A stretch of 22,543 nt of DNA, from positions 1 through 22,543 of IMG/VR virus record IMGVR_UViG_3300022934_000213; one strand, given 5' to 3'. A program made the translations under genes and the position numbers. Below the pieces are notes generated by a model, which did not search any database, was not told where the DNA came from, and was given only the letters and a program-made list of their open reading frames with translations. Of this stretch, positions 7,995-16,527 are shown piece after piece (positions within the stretch are counted from its first letter, which is position 1; the number at the start of each line of letters is the position of its first letter). This stretch comes from a virus.

Positions 7995-10759
7995 TATGTG
8001 AAAAATCCTCTTGTCATTTTTCTTGCAGTATTATACACATCAGGTGCTGCATTTTTTCCTGCTGTTACAATATCATTTAGCACAGGTGCAACTTGATTTG
8101 CTGCTTCGTCTAATGCTCCACTTATTGCTGTTTCTATTGCTCCATCTAATGCTTCCATTTTTGCCTTAAAAATATCTTGAGCAATTTCTGATCCGTCTAC
8201 TGCACCTCTTTCTAACACCTTCTGTCGAAGTTGATTTAATGCATTAGATCCAACTTCATTTGGTAGTTGGAAATTTCCTAAATCGCTAACATTTCCTCCT
8301 AGAACATTTATTGCAGGTGCAAGTGCATTTGTTGTTACGTCTCTAAAAAATCCTACAAAATCACCATATTCTCCGCCTGTTCTTTGGAACAAATTATCTA
8401 CACTTGCAGATACAACTTTTTGTATATCTATTCTTTCCAATCCTGTAACTTTCAAATATTCTTGTGGTAGTCTTTCAAGTATTTTATTAAAGTCATCTAC
8501 TACATTTATAATCGATTGGTTAATTAATTGTGTTGCTAAATCTCCAGAAAGATTTTCATCAAACAAACTTGCAATAGAATTAAGTGTTTGTTCGTCTTGT
8601 CCTGGACGTCTTACTAATTCCAGTGTTTGTGTAAATCTGCCTTTCGAAAAACTATTTCTAACAGTAACAATATTATATAAACCTGTAAACTGTTGTAAAG
8701 AGTCTATTACCATTTGTCCTTGTCTATAGTCAAATCCAGTTCTAAAATACACAAGAATATCTACTTGTTCATAAACAAACGGTGCTTGAACATTTCCAGC
8801 AACATATGATCTAGATTGATCAGCAGGTAATCTAAAATTACTTGCATCAGATTCTGCCATATAGTAAGGATCTCCCCAAATTGTTAATTCTAATGACACA
8901 TTTTCTGTATCACTGTTAAGAATTAAATTATTAAAAAGTTCTGCTATTCTTCTAGTGTTCGTGCTTATCCTCGCGCCGCCTGAATTTGCCATATCTAATG
9001 TATATGGATATACTACATTCCTAATTCCAGCATTTGCATTAGGAGGAATGTTAGTACCTGATTTTGAAGTTACTTTATTATTTGTAACATTTGGTACATC
9101 GCTATCTTCTCCTGATTGTATATTAGTCCAAGGTTTGTGAAAACTATTATCAATTGTAAAATTAAAATCAATAATATCAGTATTTCTTCCAGTATAAGAA
9201 TAAAAATATCCTTTGTCTAAATTTAACGCCCTTTGCGAATAATTAGTTTGAATTGTAGGAGCACCAAAAACACTAGAATGTACTTTATAAGGAATTACAA
9301 TGTACTGAAACTCCATAGCAGATCTACCACTTTTTGTCATTTCAATAGTATCAAGTATTCTGTTTTTTACATCGATTTTAAACCATGTCATCATACCATC
9401 AGAATCAGGATATTGTTCAATTAAACTTCTTCCCCATTCACTAGTTAAAATTACATCTTCAATTATTATCGGTATACTTGTATTTTGCGGAAATACAAAA
9501 TCTCTTGTCAACGGATCAATTGTAAATTGAGCATCTCTAATTGTTCTTGTAGTTTCATCCCAACTACTGTTTTCAAATGCAAAACGTATGTTGCCAGGAT
9601 CTTCAAATGTTCTTACAATAGGACTGTTTCCGATGTAATTAGAATTTGCATCTTGGAACAGTGTAACATCTGCTGCTGAGAAATCTCCATACTGAACATT
9701 GCCAGATTGCTCAGCTGCTCTAAAAGATTCTATCCTACCTGGTATTCCTAATCCTGTATCTGTTACTGTAGGTGTAGCAGGACCATTAAGACGAGATTGT
9801 ATCTCTTGTCTTTCTTTTTCTAAATTTGCTCGTGCTGCTTCTGAAATTGCACGATCTCCAACCCCTGATAAATCATCCAGTGCATCTATATTAGAAATCA
9901 CAGTGTCTAATTGTCTGCGTAAGGAATCTTTTTGTGCTCTTGCAAGTGCAGGATCAACTGCTCCTTGAAAATATCCTATAGGTGCATTTAGAACAGGATC
10001 AATTTCGGGAATAAAAATATCATCTTCATTAATTAAGCCGCCTTCAGGATTTTTTGGAAAAACAATTGTATATCTATCGCCTACAAGTTTCTTGCCTTCT
10101 CTAACTGCCTTTTCTTCTATTCTATTTAGACTAGAAGTTAAACTATTATCACCTTTTTGTAAAACCTCTACAACACTTGTACCAGAAATACTTGTTGTAG
10201 TCTGCATATTAGCAATTTGGTCTAGTAAATTTAAATGGTTGAAAGGTGTAGCAGTGCAACTATAATTTGCTCCTCCTGCATCTACACTGAATTGTATATC
10301 AACCCATTTAATTGCATAACCTCTACTACTTACCGTTTTGCCATGCTCTCCTTGATCTGTATGTCCGATCCAATCTACAGAAATATAAAACGGTGCTTCA
10401 ATATAATTCGCATACCCTGCTTGCAACGCACCAATTGCAAGTGCTTGTAAAAACAACCCAACACTGTATGGTTCGTAAACATTAAATTGAAATGTTACAT
10501 TATTTGTTGTACCTGTTGCAGGATTTGGATTATACAACCCTTCTATTTCAACATCATCCATAAAAAATTCAACTTGTCCGTATTGTTTTTCTAATTCTGT
10601 TAAAACAGTTTTTTGACCGATGCCGCCATCTCTAATAATAAGGTTTGGTTTATAATTTAAAAAACCACTTTCGTTGTAATCTTGAGGTTCTAAAACTCCA
10701 AGAGACCATCTATAGTTGCAACTCCTAAATTGGTTTAATATATTTGGCTGCATCGCCAT
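7994..10759 (-). CDS. Large baseplate hub-type structural protein (gp27 position)
   Basis: The gene encodes 921 residues and is directly upstream of gp5, where T4 has the hub protein gp27 as partner. The first about 190 residues are beta-rich, for example FRSCNYRWSLGVLEPQDYN, VEFFMDDVEIEGLYNP and VTFQFNVYEPYSVGLFLQAL. About 480-760 contains more conserved-looking pieces such as EFQYIVIPYKVHSSVFGAPT, FNNLILNSDTENVSLELTIW and YFRTGFDYRQGQMVIDSLQQ. The C-terminus is helical and Ala/Asp-rich. These features fit a tail hub or baseplate structural protein, but I recognise no catalytic motif and cannot prove homology to gp27. It starts 1 nt after the gp53-like gene and overlaps the gp5 start, so stoichiometric co-translation with gp5 is likely. 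Confidence 0.7.
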   Translation of the reverse strand: MAMQPNILNQFRSCNYRWSLGVLEPQDYNESGFLNYKPNLIIRDGGIGQKTVLTELEKQYGQVEFFMDDVEIEGLYNPNPATGTTNNVTFQFNVYEPYSVGLFLQALAIGALQAGYANYIEAPFYISVDWIGHTDQGEHGKTVSSRGYAIKWVDIQFSVDAGGANYSCTATPFNHLNLLDQIANMQTTTSISGTSVVEVLQKGDNSLTSSLNRIEEKAVREGKKLVGDRYTIVFPKNPEGGLINEDDIFIPEIDPVLNAPIGYFQGAVDPALARAQKDSLRRQLDTVISNIDALDDLSGVGDRAISEAARANLEKERQEIQSRLNGPATPTVTDTGLGIPGRIESFRAAEQSGNVQYGDFSAADVTLFQDANSNYIGNSPIVRTFEDPGNIRFAFENSSWDETTRTIRDAQFTIDPLTRDFVFPQNTSIPIIIEDVILTSEWGRSLIEQYPDSDGMMTWFKIDVKNRILDTIEMTKSGRSAMEFQYIVIPYKVHSSVFGAPTIQTNYSQRALNLDKGYFYSYTGRNTDIIDFNFTIDNSFHKPWTNIQSGEDSDVPNVTNNKVTSKSGTNIPPNANAGIRNVVYPYTLDMANSGGARISTNTRRIAELFNNLILNSDTENVSLELTIWGDPYYMAESDASNFRLPADQSRSYVAGNVQAPFVYEQVDILVYFRTGFDYRQGQMVIDSLQQFTGLYNIVTVRNSFSKGRFTQTLELVRRPGQDEQTLNSIASLFDENLSGDLATQLINQSIINVVDDFNKILERLPQEYLKVTGLERIDIQKVVSASVDNLFQRTGGEYGDFVGFFRDVTTNALAPAINVLGGNVSDLGNFQLPNEVGSNALNQLRQKVLERGAVDGSEIAQDIFKAKMEALDGAIETAISGALDEAANQVAPVLNDIVTAGKNAAPDVYNTARKMTRGFFT

Positions 10760-10760
10760 A

Positions 10761-11060
10761 CTAAACTCCTAATACTGATAACAATGTAGATTTTTTTGGC
10801 AAATATATTTGTGTTCCTGTTTTAAAATCAAATACAGGATCTTTTAAAATATCCATATTACGTTGTGCAAATACCCACCATAGTTTAGGTGTTTCGTACA
10901 CATCAAAAGCAAGCAAGTCTGGTCTATAATTATAAACAGGTTCTATTGTATATAAAATATCGTCTTCTGTTTCGGGTATAAATCTAGGTGAAAATATACC
11001 TAATGCTCCGTTTCTAGTATATTTTGTTTGTGAATATGGACTAGTGTTTGCATATGGCAT
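10761..11060 (-). CDS. 53: gp53-like baseplate wedge protein (LysM-like)
   Basis: This short protein (99 aa) carries the pattern RPDLLAFDVYETPKLWWVFA (about 46-65) followed by NMDILKDPVFDFKTGTQIYL and PKKSTLLSVLG. That combination of 'RPDLxAxxxY', 'LWWVxAxxN', 'DP' and 'GxxxxxP' is typical of gp53-type wedge proteins, whose core resembles a LysM fold and which help hold gp6, gp25 and the hub together. It is about half the length of T4 gp53 (196), so it may be only the conserved core. ATG overlaps the upstream stop as TAATG. The assignment is by motif; a generic LysM-like tail protein is the alternative. Confidence 0.72.
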   Translation of the reverse strand: MPYANTSPYSQTKYTRNGALGIFSPRFIPETEDDILYTIEPVYNYRPDLLAFDVYETPKLWWVFAQRNMDILKDPVFDFKTGTQIYLPKKSTLLSVLGV

Positions 11061-12088
11061 TAGATAAATCTCCCATTACCTTGAATATAATCGCCTTGCA
11101 CATAACTGTCTAAGTTAAACTGACTTACTTCATTTCTGCTTAGTGCAATACCTGCAACAATTGACAATCTGCTTAGTGTCGGAACGTAACTATAATCATA
11201 TCCTTGACTTGCGCCGTAAGTTTCTGCTGTTCCATCAAATTGAGACCTATTGTACAATGGTACTTTGATATAATCAACACCATCATTTAGATCTAAAGAG
11301 AACATTTTAATTACAATCGGAACATTTGGAAATATAAAGTCGCCATATCCTGACAATTCAACAACAGGCGGCGGAGCACCTAAATTACTTTGTGCATCAC
11401 TACCGTAAAACATTTTAGAAACACTTCTTAAAAAGTGTGTTGCTGCTATCCAATACAATCCATCTTGTTCGTTTTCTACTGGCCATTCACAAGCAATTGT
11501 CAAATCTTCAACTTGACTGTTTTGATAGATTTGATAGCCATAATTTGTATGAGTTGGACTCATTACATCATAGTTTGCTCCATGTGTAACAAGAAGTTGC
11601 GGTAATGTTGGAAATACCATGTATCCGTCTGTTTTAACAACCAAAGGATTTAGTTGTGGACTAGTCTGAAAACTTGAAATATTAGGTAATTTAATTTTAA
11701 CACGCCAATCATCTGTAGTAGATCTACTGTTGGCTGCATAAGATGACTTTGCTACATTAGTTGATAAACCATACGAGTTTTGTCTTTGTGTGCTAATTTG
11801 ATTTTGTCTATTAGTAAGAGTGTTAAGAGATGTGCTTTTACGCATTTCACTTTTCATTGCAGCAGCACCTAAATTAAACAATGATTTTAAAAAAGGATTT
11901 TTAATTCTACCTGATGCTGTTTGAAGAAATTGATTTGCGCCTGCGTTTACAGCACTAGCAACTCTTGGATCAAGAGGCTGTGCATTGTTTCTTTGTGCAG
12001 GCGAATTTCCTCGAGAAGTGCCTGTTCTAACTGCATTACCGCTACTGTCTCTAACAGGATTCCCTTTGCTATCTCTTACTATTCCCAT
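11060..12088 (-). CDS. 48: Baseplate tail-tube cap/initiator protein (gp48/gp54 class)
   Basis: The 342-residue protein has a disordered basic N-terminus (about 1-120, with the internally repeated VRDSKGNP/VRDSSGNA near the start) and a beta-rich C-terminal part. The latter contains DDWRVKIKLP, MVFPTLPQLLVTHGANYD, THTNYGYQIYQNSQVEDLTI, ENEQDGLYWIAATHFLRSVS and PPPVVELSGYGDFIFPNVPI. That series fits the tube-like proteins between hub and first tail-tube ring, gp48 or gp54 in T4; I cannot decide between them by eye. It is the first gene of the leftward baseplate operon, with AGGAG before ATG, and is divergent from gp55. The role inferred is capping the baseplate and templating tube polymerisation. 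Confidence 0.78.
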   Translation of the reverse strand: MGIVRDSKGNPVRDSSGNAVRTGTSRGNSPAQRNNAQPLDPRVASAVNAGANQFLQTASGRIKNPFLKSLFNLGAAAMKSEMRKSTSLNTLTNRQNQISTQRQNSYGLSTNVAKSSYAANSRSTTDDWRVKIKLPNISSFQTSPQLNPLVVKTDGYMVFPTLPQLLVTHGANYDVMSPTHTNYGYQIYQNSQVEDLTIACEWPVENEQDGLYWIAATHFLRSVSKMFYGSDAQSNLGAPPPVVELSGYGDFIFPNVPIVIKMFSLDLNDGVDYIKVPLYNRSQFDGTAETYGASQGYDYSYVPTLSRLSIVAGIALSRNEVSQFNLDSYVQGDYIQGNGRFI

Positions 12089-12106
12089 AATCGAATCTCC
12101 TACATA

Positions 12107-12114
12107 TATTTAGT
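12107..12114 (-). promoter_or_regulatory. Weak late-box candidate for the baseplate operon (ACTAAATA)
   Basis: On the minus strand ACTAAATA keeps the TAAATA core of the late box with two mismatches to TATAAATA, about 18 nt before the gp48-class start. It directly abuts the -35 element of the divergent gp55 promoter, so the two could interfere. The same 8-mer also occurs by chance elsewhere, so confidence is low. Confidence 0.28.
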
Positions 12115-12142
12115 TGACAAAATTAAATACATATATTATTAT
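12114..12142 (+). promoter_or_regulatory. Sigma70-type promoter for gp55
   Basis: TTGACA at 12114-12119 is a perfect -35 hexamer. After exactly 17 nt comes TATTAT at 12137-12142, one base from the consensus -10. Transcription would start near 12149, leaving a leader of about 17 nt with GGAG before the ATG at 12166. This predicts gp55 expression by unmodified host polymerase, before late transcription. Confidence 0.75.
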
Positions 12143-12165
12143 ATGTGTATCAACTTGGAGAAAAA

Positions 12166-12993
12166 ATGAAAAAAGTCAATTATTTAAACAACAAGGACAT
12201 TCTAGCCGAGATACACAAATCAAAAAATACTTTTTGCAGTTATACTGATAATAGTTATGCTGATTATGATATCATTTTACCTAGTATTGAAAAGGTAAAC
12301 ATTAGAACAATTGCTGAGGCAAAAAAGAACAAAGCAAAAAAACAAACACAAAGAATTTATGAAGCAGAAAAAGCTGCTGGACGCAAGAAAAAACTCTCCG
12401 AATGCGAAGTTGATTACCGTAAAATTAGCAAATATGAACTAATTTTTCGTATTATGACGTTTGATCATGTTCCAGAAGAACCAGGACGTAAGAAAAATCC
12501 TAAAACTATTGCAGATACTAAAACAAAATTGAATTTTCCTCCATTTCAGCACTACAAGTTTAACGAAAACGATGAACTTGTCTGTGTAGGCAAAAGCCAT
12601 TGGACAGGTGGAATGGAAAATGGACATTTTGACAAAACACACGGTATGGCTACAAACAAATTAGCAATGATGTGGATGAAATTGTGTGAAAGATATGCAA
12701 CTAGAGGAAATGTGCGTGGCTACACGTACAATGACGAAATGAAAGGTCAGGCTATTTTGCAATTATCACAAATTGGTTTGCAGTTTGATGAATCAAAATC
12801 ACAAAACCCATTTGCTTATTATACAGCCGCAGTTACAAATTCATTTGTAAGAGTAATTAATTTAGAAAAACGAAATCAAAATATTAGAGATGATATCCTA
12901 GAAATGAACAATCTCAACCCAAGTTACACAAGACAAAGCCAAGGCGAACACGAACGTTCTAAGGCACGTTGGGAAGAAGACTCAAAAAAATAA
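12166..12993 (+). CDS. 55: gp55, sigma-like factor for late transcription
   Basis: gp55 is the phage sigma-family protein that directs host RNA polymerase to the simple late box TATAAATA. The C-terminal half has the family features: NKLAMMWMKLCERYATRGNV, GYTYNDEMKGQAILQLSQIG, and then NPFAYYTAAVTNSFVRVINL followed by EKRNQNIRDDILEMNN, which corresponds to sigma region 2. I chose ATG 12166 (275 aa) rather than the in-frame GTG 21 nt earlier because GGAG sits 5 nt before this ATG and the GTG falls at the expected transcription start. It is longer than T4 gp55 (185 aa): the first about 130 residues are Lys-rich and not recognised. The C-terminus is charged (ARWEEDSKK). Two stop codons end it just before the gp47 promoter. 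Confidence 0.88.
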   Translation: MKKVNYLNNKDILAEIHKSKNTFCSYTDNSYADYDIILPSIEKVNIRTIAEAKKNKAKKQTQRIYEAEKAAGRKKKLSECEVDYRKISKYELIFRIMTFDHVPEEPGRKKNPKTIADTKTKLNFPPFQHYKFNENDELVCVGKSHWTGGMENGHFDKTHGMATNKLAMMWMKLCERYATRGNVRGYTYNDEMKGQAILQLSQIGLQFDESKSQNPFAYYTAAVTNSFVRVINLEKRNQNIRDDILEMNNLNPSYTRQSQGEHERSKARWEEDSKK

Positions 12994-12996
12994 TAG

Positions 12997-13025
12997 TTGA
13001 CTTTGTTTTCCTTTGATCTTATAAT
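12997..13025 (+). promoter_or_regulatory. Sigma70-type promoter for gp47-gp46
   Basis: TTGACT at 12997-13002 (one mismatch) is followed after exactly 17 nt by a perfect TATAAT at 13020-13025. The initiation site would be near 13032, about 17 nt before the TTG start at 13049. It shares the extended TAGTTGAC motif and the 17-nt spacer with the gp55 promoter, suggesting the same early/middle expression class. Confidence 0.8.
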
Positions 13026-13048
13026 AAAACTCAATACGGAGTATAAAT

Positions 13049-14059
13049 TTGTTTAAAAAAGCAGCAGTGTTTACTGACATACACTTTGGTATGAAGGGTA
13101 ATTCACGAGTACATAACCAAGATTGTGAAAACTTCATAGACTGGTACATCGAAACAGCAAAAGAAAACGGTTGCGAGACTGGTATTTTCTGCGGTGACTG
13201 GAATCATAACAGAAATAGTCTTAATTTAACAACTATGGATGCAGGTATTCGTAGTTTAGAAAAACTAGGTGCAGCATTTGAAAACTTTTATATGTTTGCA
13301 GGCAATCACGATTTGTATTACAAAGATAAACGTGATGTTAAAAGCACCGAATGGGCAAAACACATTCCAGGTATAACAGTTGTTAACGAAATACAAGTTG
13401 TAGAAGATGTAGCACTAGTTCCTTGGTTAGTAGGCGATGAATGGCGCCGTATAGAGAAGATACAAGCCAAATATTTGTTTGGACACTTTGAATTACCTAG
13501 TTTCTATATGAATGCTATGGTGCAGATGCCAGATCACGGTGAACTAAAGTCACAACACTTCAAGAATCAAGAGTATGTGTTCAGCGGACACTTCCACAAA
13601 CGTCAACGGCAGGGCAAGATCCACTACATAGGTAATGCTTTCCCACACAACTATGCAGATACTTGGGATGATGACCGTGGTATGATGATACTGGACCGTG
13701 AGAACGATGCAGAACCAGAGTATATCAACTGGCTAGACTGTCCAAAGTTTCGTACAGTTAAGTTATCTCAGTTGATTGACGAAAAAGACACACTGATCAA
13801 ACCTAATATGTACTTGAGGGTAACACTTGACCTTCCTATTTCATACGAAGAAGCAAGTTTTATTAAAGAAACATTTATAGATCAGTACAAATGTAGAGAA
13901 ATTACACTAATACCACAAAAACAAATTGAAGAAATTACAACAGAACTTGATATTGCACAGTTTGAGAGTGTGGATCAGATTGTTAGCAACGAAATTCTTG
14001 CAATTGACTCTGAATCTTTCAATAAAAAGATGCTGTTGGACATTTACAAAGAGTTATAA
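13049..14059 (+). CDS. 47: gp47 recombination endonuclease subunit (Mre11-like)
   Basis: gp47 is the metallophosphoesterase nuclease that with gp46 forms the phage Mre11-Rad50 complex, resecting DNA ends for recombination-dependent replication. The metal-binding motifs are all visible: FTDIHFG (Asp10, His12), FCGDWNHNRN (Asp50), AGNHD (Asn86, His87), FGHFELP (His146) and SGHFHKRQ (His181, His183). The length of 336 residues matches T4 gp47 (339). The start is TTG, supported by GGAG 7 nt upstream and by the protein beginning right at the first catalytic strand; no nearer ATG keeps Asp10. It overlaps gp46 by one base (TAATG), so the two subunits are translationally coupled. Confidence 0.95.
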   Translation: MFKKAAVFTDIHFGMKGNSRVHNQDCENFIDWYIETAKENGCETGIFCGDWNHNRNSLNLTTMDAGIRSLEKLGAAFENFYMFAGNHDLYYKDKRDVKSTEWAKHIPGITVVNEIQVVEDVALVPWLVGDEWRRIEKIQAKYLFGHFELPSFYMNAMVQMPDHGELKSQHFKNQEYVFSGHFHKRQRQGKIHYIGNAFPHNYADTWDDDRGMMILDRENDAEPEYINWLDCPKFRTVKLSQLIDEKDTLIKPNMYLRVTLDLPISYEEASFIKETFIDQYKCREITLIPQKQIEEITTELDIAQFESVDQIVSNEILAIDSESFNKKMLLDIYKEL

Positions 14060-15834
14060 TGATAAAATTTAAAGATTTAACCGTAAAAAACTTTATGAGT
14101 GTGGGTAATGTTACCCAAGCTGTTGACTTTGACCGTGAACAGTTAACTCTAGTGCTTGGTGAAAACTTAGACCAAGGAGGTGATGATTCAGGATCACGCA
14201 ACGGTACAGGTAAAACTACGATAATCAATGCATTGTCCTATGCCTTGTACGGCCAAGCACTAACAAACATCAAGCGTAATAACTTGATTAACAAAACCAA
14301 TAGTAAGGGCATGTTGGTTACACTAAACTTTGAAAAAGGTGGAAACAGTTATCGAATTGAACGTGGAAGATCGCCTAATGTACTAAAATTTTATGTAAAC
14401 GACCACGAACAACAAGATTTAACTGACGAATCGCAAGGCGATAGCCGTAAAACACAAGACTCTATTAATGGTTTACTTGAAATGAGTCACAATATGTTCA
14501 AGCACGTGGTTGCATTGAACACATACACCGAGCCTTTCCTAAGTATGCGACAAAATGATCAACGTGAAGTCATTGAGCAACTGCTAGGTATTACTATTTT
14601 ATCAGAAAAGGCAGATAATCTTAAAGAACAAATCAAATATACCAAAGATAGCATTACAGAAGAACAATTAAAGATTAATGCAATACAATCTTCTAATGAA
14701 AAAATCTCTCAAAGTATTAATACACTAAGAACTAGACAGTCTGCATGGAAAACAAAGCAAAAAACAGACATTGAAAAGTTAAAAAACGGTATTAAAGAAC
14801 TAGAACAAGTAGATATTGAAAAAGAACTTGAAAATCACGAACAATTACAGAATTGGCAAGAACTAAACAACAAAATAACGGCTCTTAGAAAAGAATTAAG
14901 CACGTTAGAGCCTGCACTACAACGTGCAGACAAGTCTGTAAAAAAGGTTACTAAAGACATTGCAGAATTAGACGATGCTATTTGTTATACATGTGGTCAA
15001 GAACTACATGAAACTAAGAAAGCAGAGATTCTTGCAACTAAAACTAAAGATCTAGCCGATGCCAGAGCATATTTCATTGAAATAAAAAATAAATTTGATG
15101 ATAACGCTGTTGAATTGGGTATAATTGGTGATATTGACGGTCGTCCTACTACATTTTATGATACAATGCGTGAAGCATATGAACATAGAAACAACGTAGA
15201 TAACTTAAAGAATACATTGCTAAGTAAAGAGCAAGAAGAAGACCCTTATCAGGCACAAATTGACGATTTAACTAACACAGCACTGCAAGATATCGATTGG
15301 TCAGTTATAAATCAACTGAATACTTTCAAAGAACACCAAGAGTTTTTGTTAAAACTACTAACAAACAAAGATTCTTTCATAAGAAAGAAGATTATTGATC
15401 AAAATCTTGCATATCTAAACAACAGGCTTACGAATTATCTCGATAAGTTAGGCTTACCTCATCAAGTTACATTCCAAAACGACTTAGCCGTTGAAATAAC
15501 ACAACTTGGCCAAGACTTAGACTTTGATAACTTGTCAAGAGGTGAACGCAATAGGCTAATACTTGGTATGAGTTTTGCATTCCGTGATGTTTGGGAGTCA
15601 TTGTACCAAGGACTGAACCTATTATTCATTGACGAACTTATTGATAGTGGTATGGACAGTCAGGGTGTCGAGAATTCTTTGAGTGTACTAAAGAAGATGG
15701 GCAGAGAAAGACAGAAAAACATCTATTTGATTAGTCATAAAGACGAACTAGTAGGCAGAGTAAACAATATTCTAAAGGTTGTAAAGGAAAATGGCTTTAC
15801 TTCATACGAAAACGACATTGAAGTGGTAGAATGA
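14059..15834 (+). CDS. 46: gp46 recombination endonuclease subunit (Rad50-like ATPase)
   Basis: This SMC/Rad50-type ATPase partners gp47. The Walker A motif is GSRNGTGKTT (about 45-54, Lys52). A long Lys/Glu-rich coiled coil spans about 190-430 and is interrupted by the zinc hook CYTCGQEL (Cys309, Cys312). The ABC signature is LSRGERNRL (about 492-500) and Walker B is LLFIDELIDSGMD (Asp525, Glu526). A His in the switch region follows (LISHKDE). At 591 residues it is slightly longer than T4 gp46 (560). All motifs are intact. The 3' end overlaps the next start as ATGA. Family knowledge says the ATPase opens and closes the gp47 active site on DNA ends. Confidence 0.95.
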   Translation: MIKFKDLTVKNFMSVGNVTQAVDFDREQLTLVLGENLDQGGDDSGSRNGTGKTTIINALSYALYGQALTNIKRNNLINKTNSKGMLVTLNFEKGGNSYRIERGRSPNVLKFYVNDHEQQDLTDESQGDSRKTQDSINGLLEMSHNMFKHVVALNTYTEPFLSMRQNDQREVIEQLLGITILSEKADNLKEQIKYTKDSITEEQLKINAIQSSNEKISQSINTLRTRQSAWKTKQKTDIEKLKNGIKELEQVDIEKELENHEQLQNWQELNNKITALRKELSTLEPALQRADKSVKKVTKDIAELDDAICYTCGQELHETKKAEILATKTKDLADARAYFIEIKNKFDDNAVELGIIGDIDGRPTTFYDTMREAYEHRNNVDNLKNTLLSKEQEEDPYQAQIDDLTNTALQDIDWSVINQLNTFKEHQEFLLKLLTNKDSFIRKKIIDQNLAYLNNRLTNYLDKLGLPHQVTFQNDLAVEITQLGQDLDFDNLSRGERNRLILGMSFAFRDVWESLYQGLNLLFIDELIDSGMDSQGVENSLSVLKKMGRERQKNIYLISHKDELVGRVNNILKVVKENGFTSYENDIEVVE

Positions 15835-16058
15835 TTGAAGACGATGTACATGATCAATTGGTAAAAGAGTATTTGGCTTACTTTAAAGCCAATGAAATAT
15901 TTTTACAAAGGCCATCTGAGGCAAAAAGACGAGTAGTTCGCAAACATTTAAGTCAAATTATGAAACTAGCAAAGGTAAGACGTTTAGAAATACAAGAAAT
16001 ACACCAACAGGCACTAAAAAAACATCCTCTATCCAAAACAAGAGAAGAAAGCACATAG
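15831..16058 (+). CDS. Small basic helical protein, unknown (75 aa)
   Basis: I do not recognise this gene. It starts within the gp46 stop (ATGA overlap), so it is part of the same operon and translationally coupled. The product is a predicted all-helical, strongly basic protein with many Lys/Arg/Gln residues (SEAKRRVVRKHLSQIMKLAK, VRRLEIQEIHQQALKKH) and no cysteines, signal or membrane segment. Its place behind gp46/47 suggests an accessory to recombination or a nucleic-acid binder, which is inference only. Confidence 0.75.
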   Translation: MIEDDVHDQLVKEYLAYFKANEIFLQRPSEAKRRVVRKHLSQIMKLAKVRRLEIQEIHQQALKKHPLSKTREEST

Positions 16059-16076
16059 GCACACATAAATTACTGT

Positions 16077-16511
16077 ATGAATTGGATATATCAAGGTAAA
16101 GAAGTAACAGAAATACCAAACGAGTACGAAGGGTTTGTTTACCTTATTACTAATTTAACGGACAATCGCAAATACGTAGGCAAAAAACTAGCAAAGTTTA
16201 AAACAACCAAACCACCGCTTAAAGGCAAAAAAAATAAAAGACGAGGCTACAAGGAATCAGATTGGCGAGACTATTGGGGATCGTCAGATAAACTAATAGC
16301 AGACGTAGAAAAATTAGGCGAAAACAAGTTTACAAGAGAAATACTTTATTTTTGTAAATCTAGAGGCGAAATGTCATATTTAGAGGCACGAGAACAATTT
16401 GAACGTAGAGTTTTAGAAACAGATGAATACTATAATGGTATTATAAACGTTCGAGTTGGTGGTTCAAAAATACTTAGAGAAAATTTAAAGGCACATCAGG
16501 ACACTGTTTGA
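16077..16511 (+). CDS. SegE-like GIY-YIG endonuclease
   Basis: The N-terminal part shows a divergent GIY-YIG signature: FVYLITNLTDNRKYVGKK (about 20-37), where VYLIT takes the GIY position and KYVGKK the YIG position. A basic loop follows, then ESDWRDYWGSSDKLIADVEK (60-79) and FTREILYFCKSRGEMSYLEA with a candidate catalytic Glu near 103 (YLEAREQFERR). This layout matches phage proteins related to the T4 free-standing homing endonuclease SegE. Such enzymes cut DNA and can spread themselves; some have been taken over for replication or recombination roles. It follows gp46 and the 75-aa gene with an 18-nt gap and no evident Shine-Dalgarno. Immediately downstream is the G+C-rich self-complementary element. 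Confidence 0.78.
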   Translation: MNWIYQGKEVTEIPNEYEGFVYLITNLTDNRKYVGKKLAKFKTTKPPLKGKKNKRRGYKESDWRDYWGSSDKLIADVEKLGENKFTREILYFCKSRGEMSYLEAREQFERRVLETDEYYNGIINVRVGGSKILRENLKAHQDTV

Positions 16512-16527
16512 TCGGAATTGTTCGATC
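16510..16527 (+). other. Short inverted repeat at the end of the endonuclease gene
   Basis: GATCG pairs with CGATC, with AA/TT continuing inward past a one-base bulge, giving about seven pairs around a TTG loop. It overlaps the stop codon of the endonuclease gene and the first bases of helix H1. No T-run follows, so it is not a typical terminator; it may be an alternative fold at the 5' end of the structured element. Confidence 0.4.

Noticed and set aside
12145-12165. GTG start giving gp55 seven extra residues
   Set aside because: The GTG falls at the predicted transcription start with no ribosome site; ATG 12166 has GGAG at good spacing.
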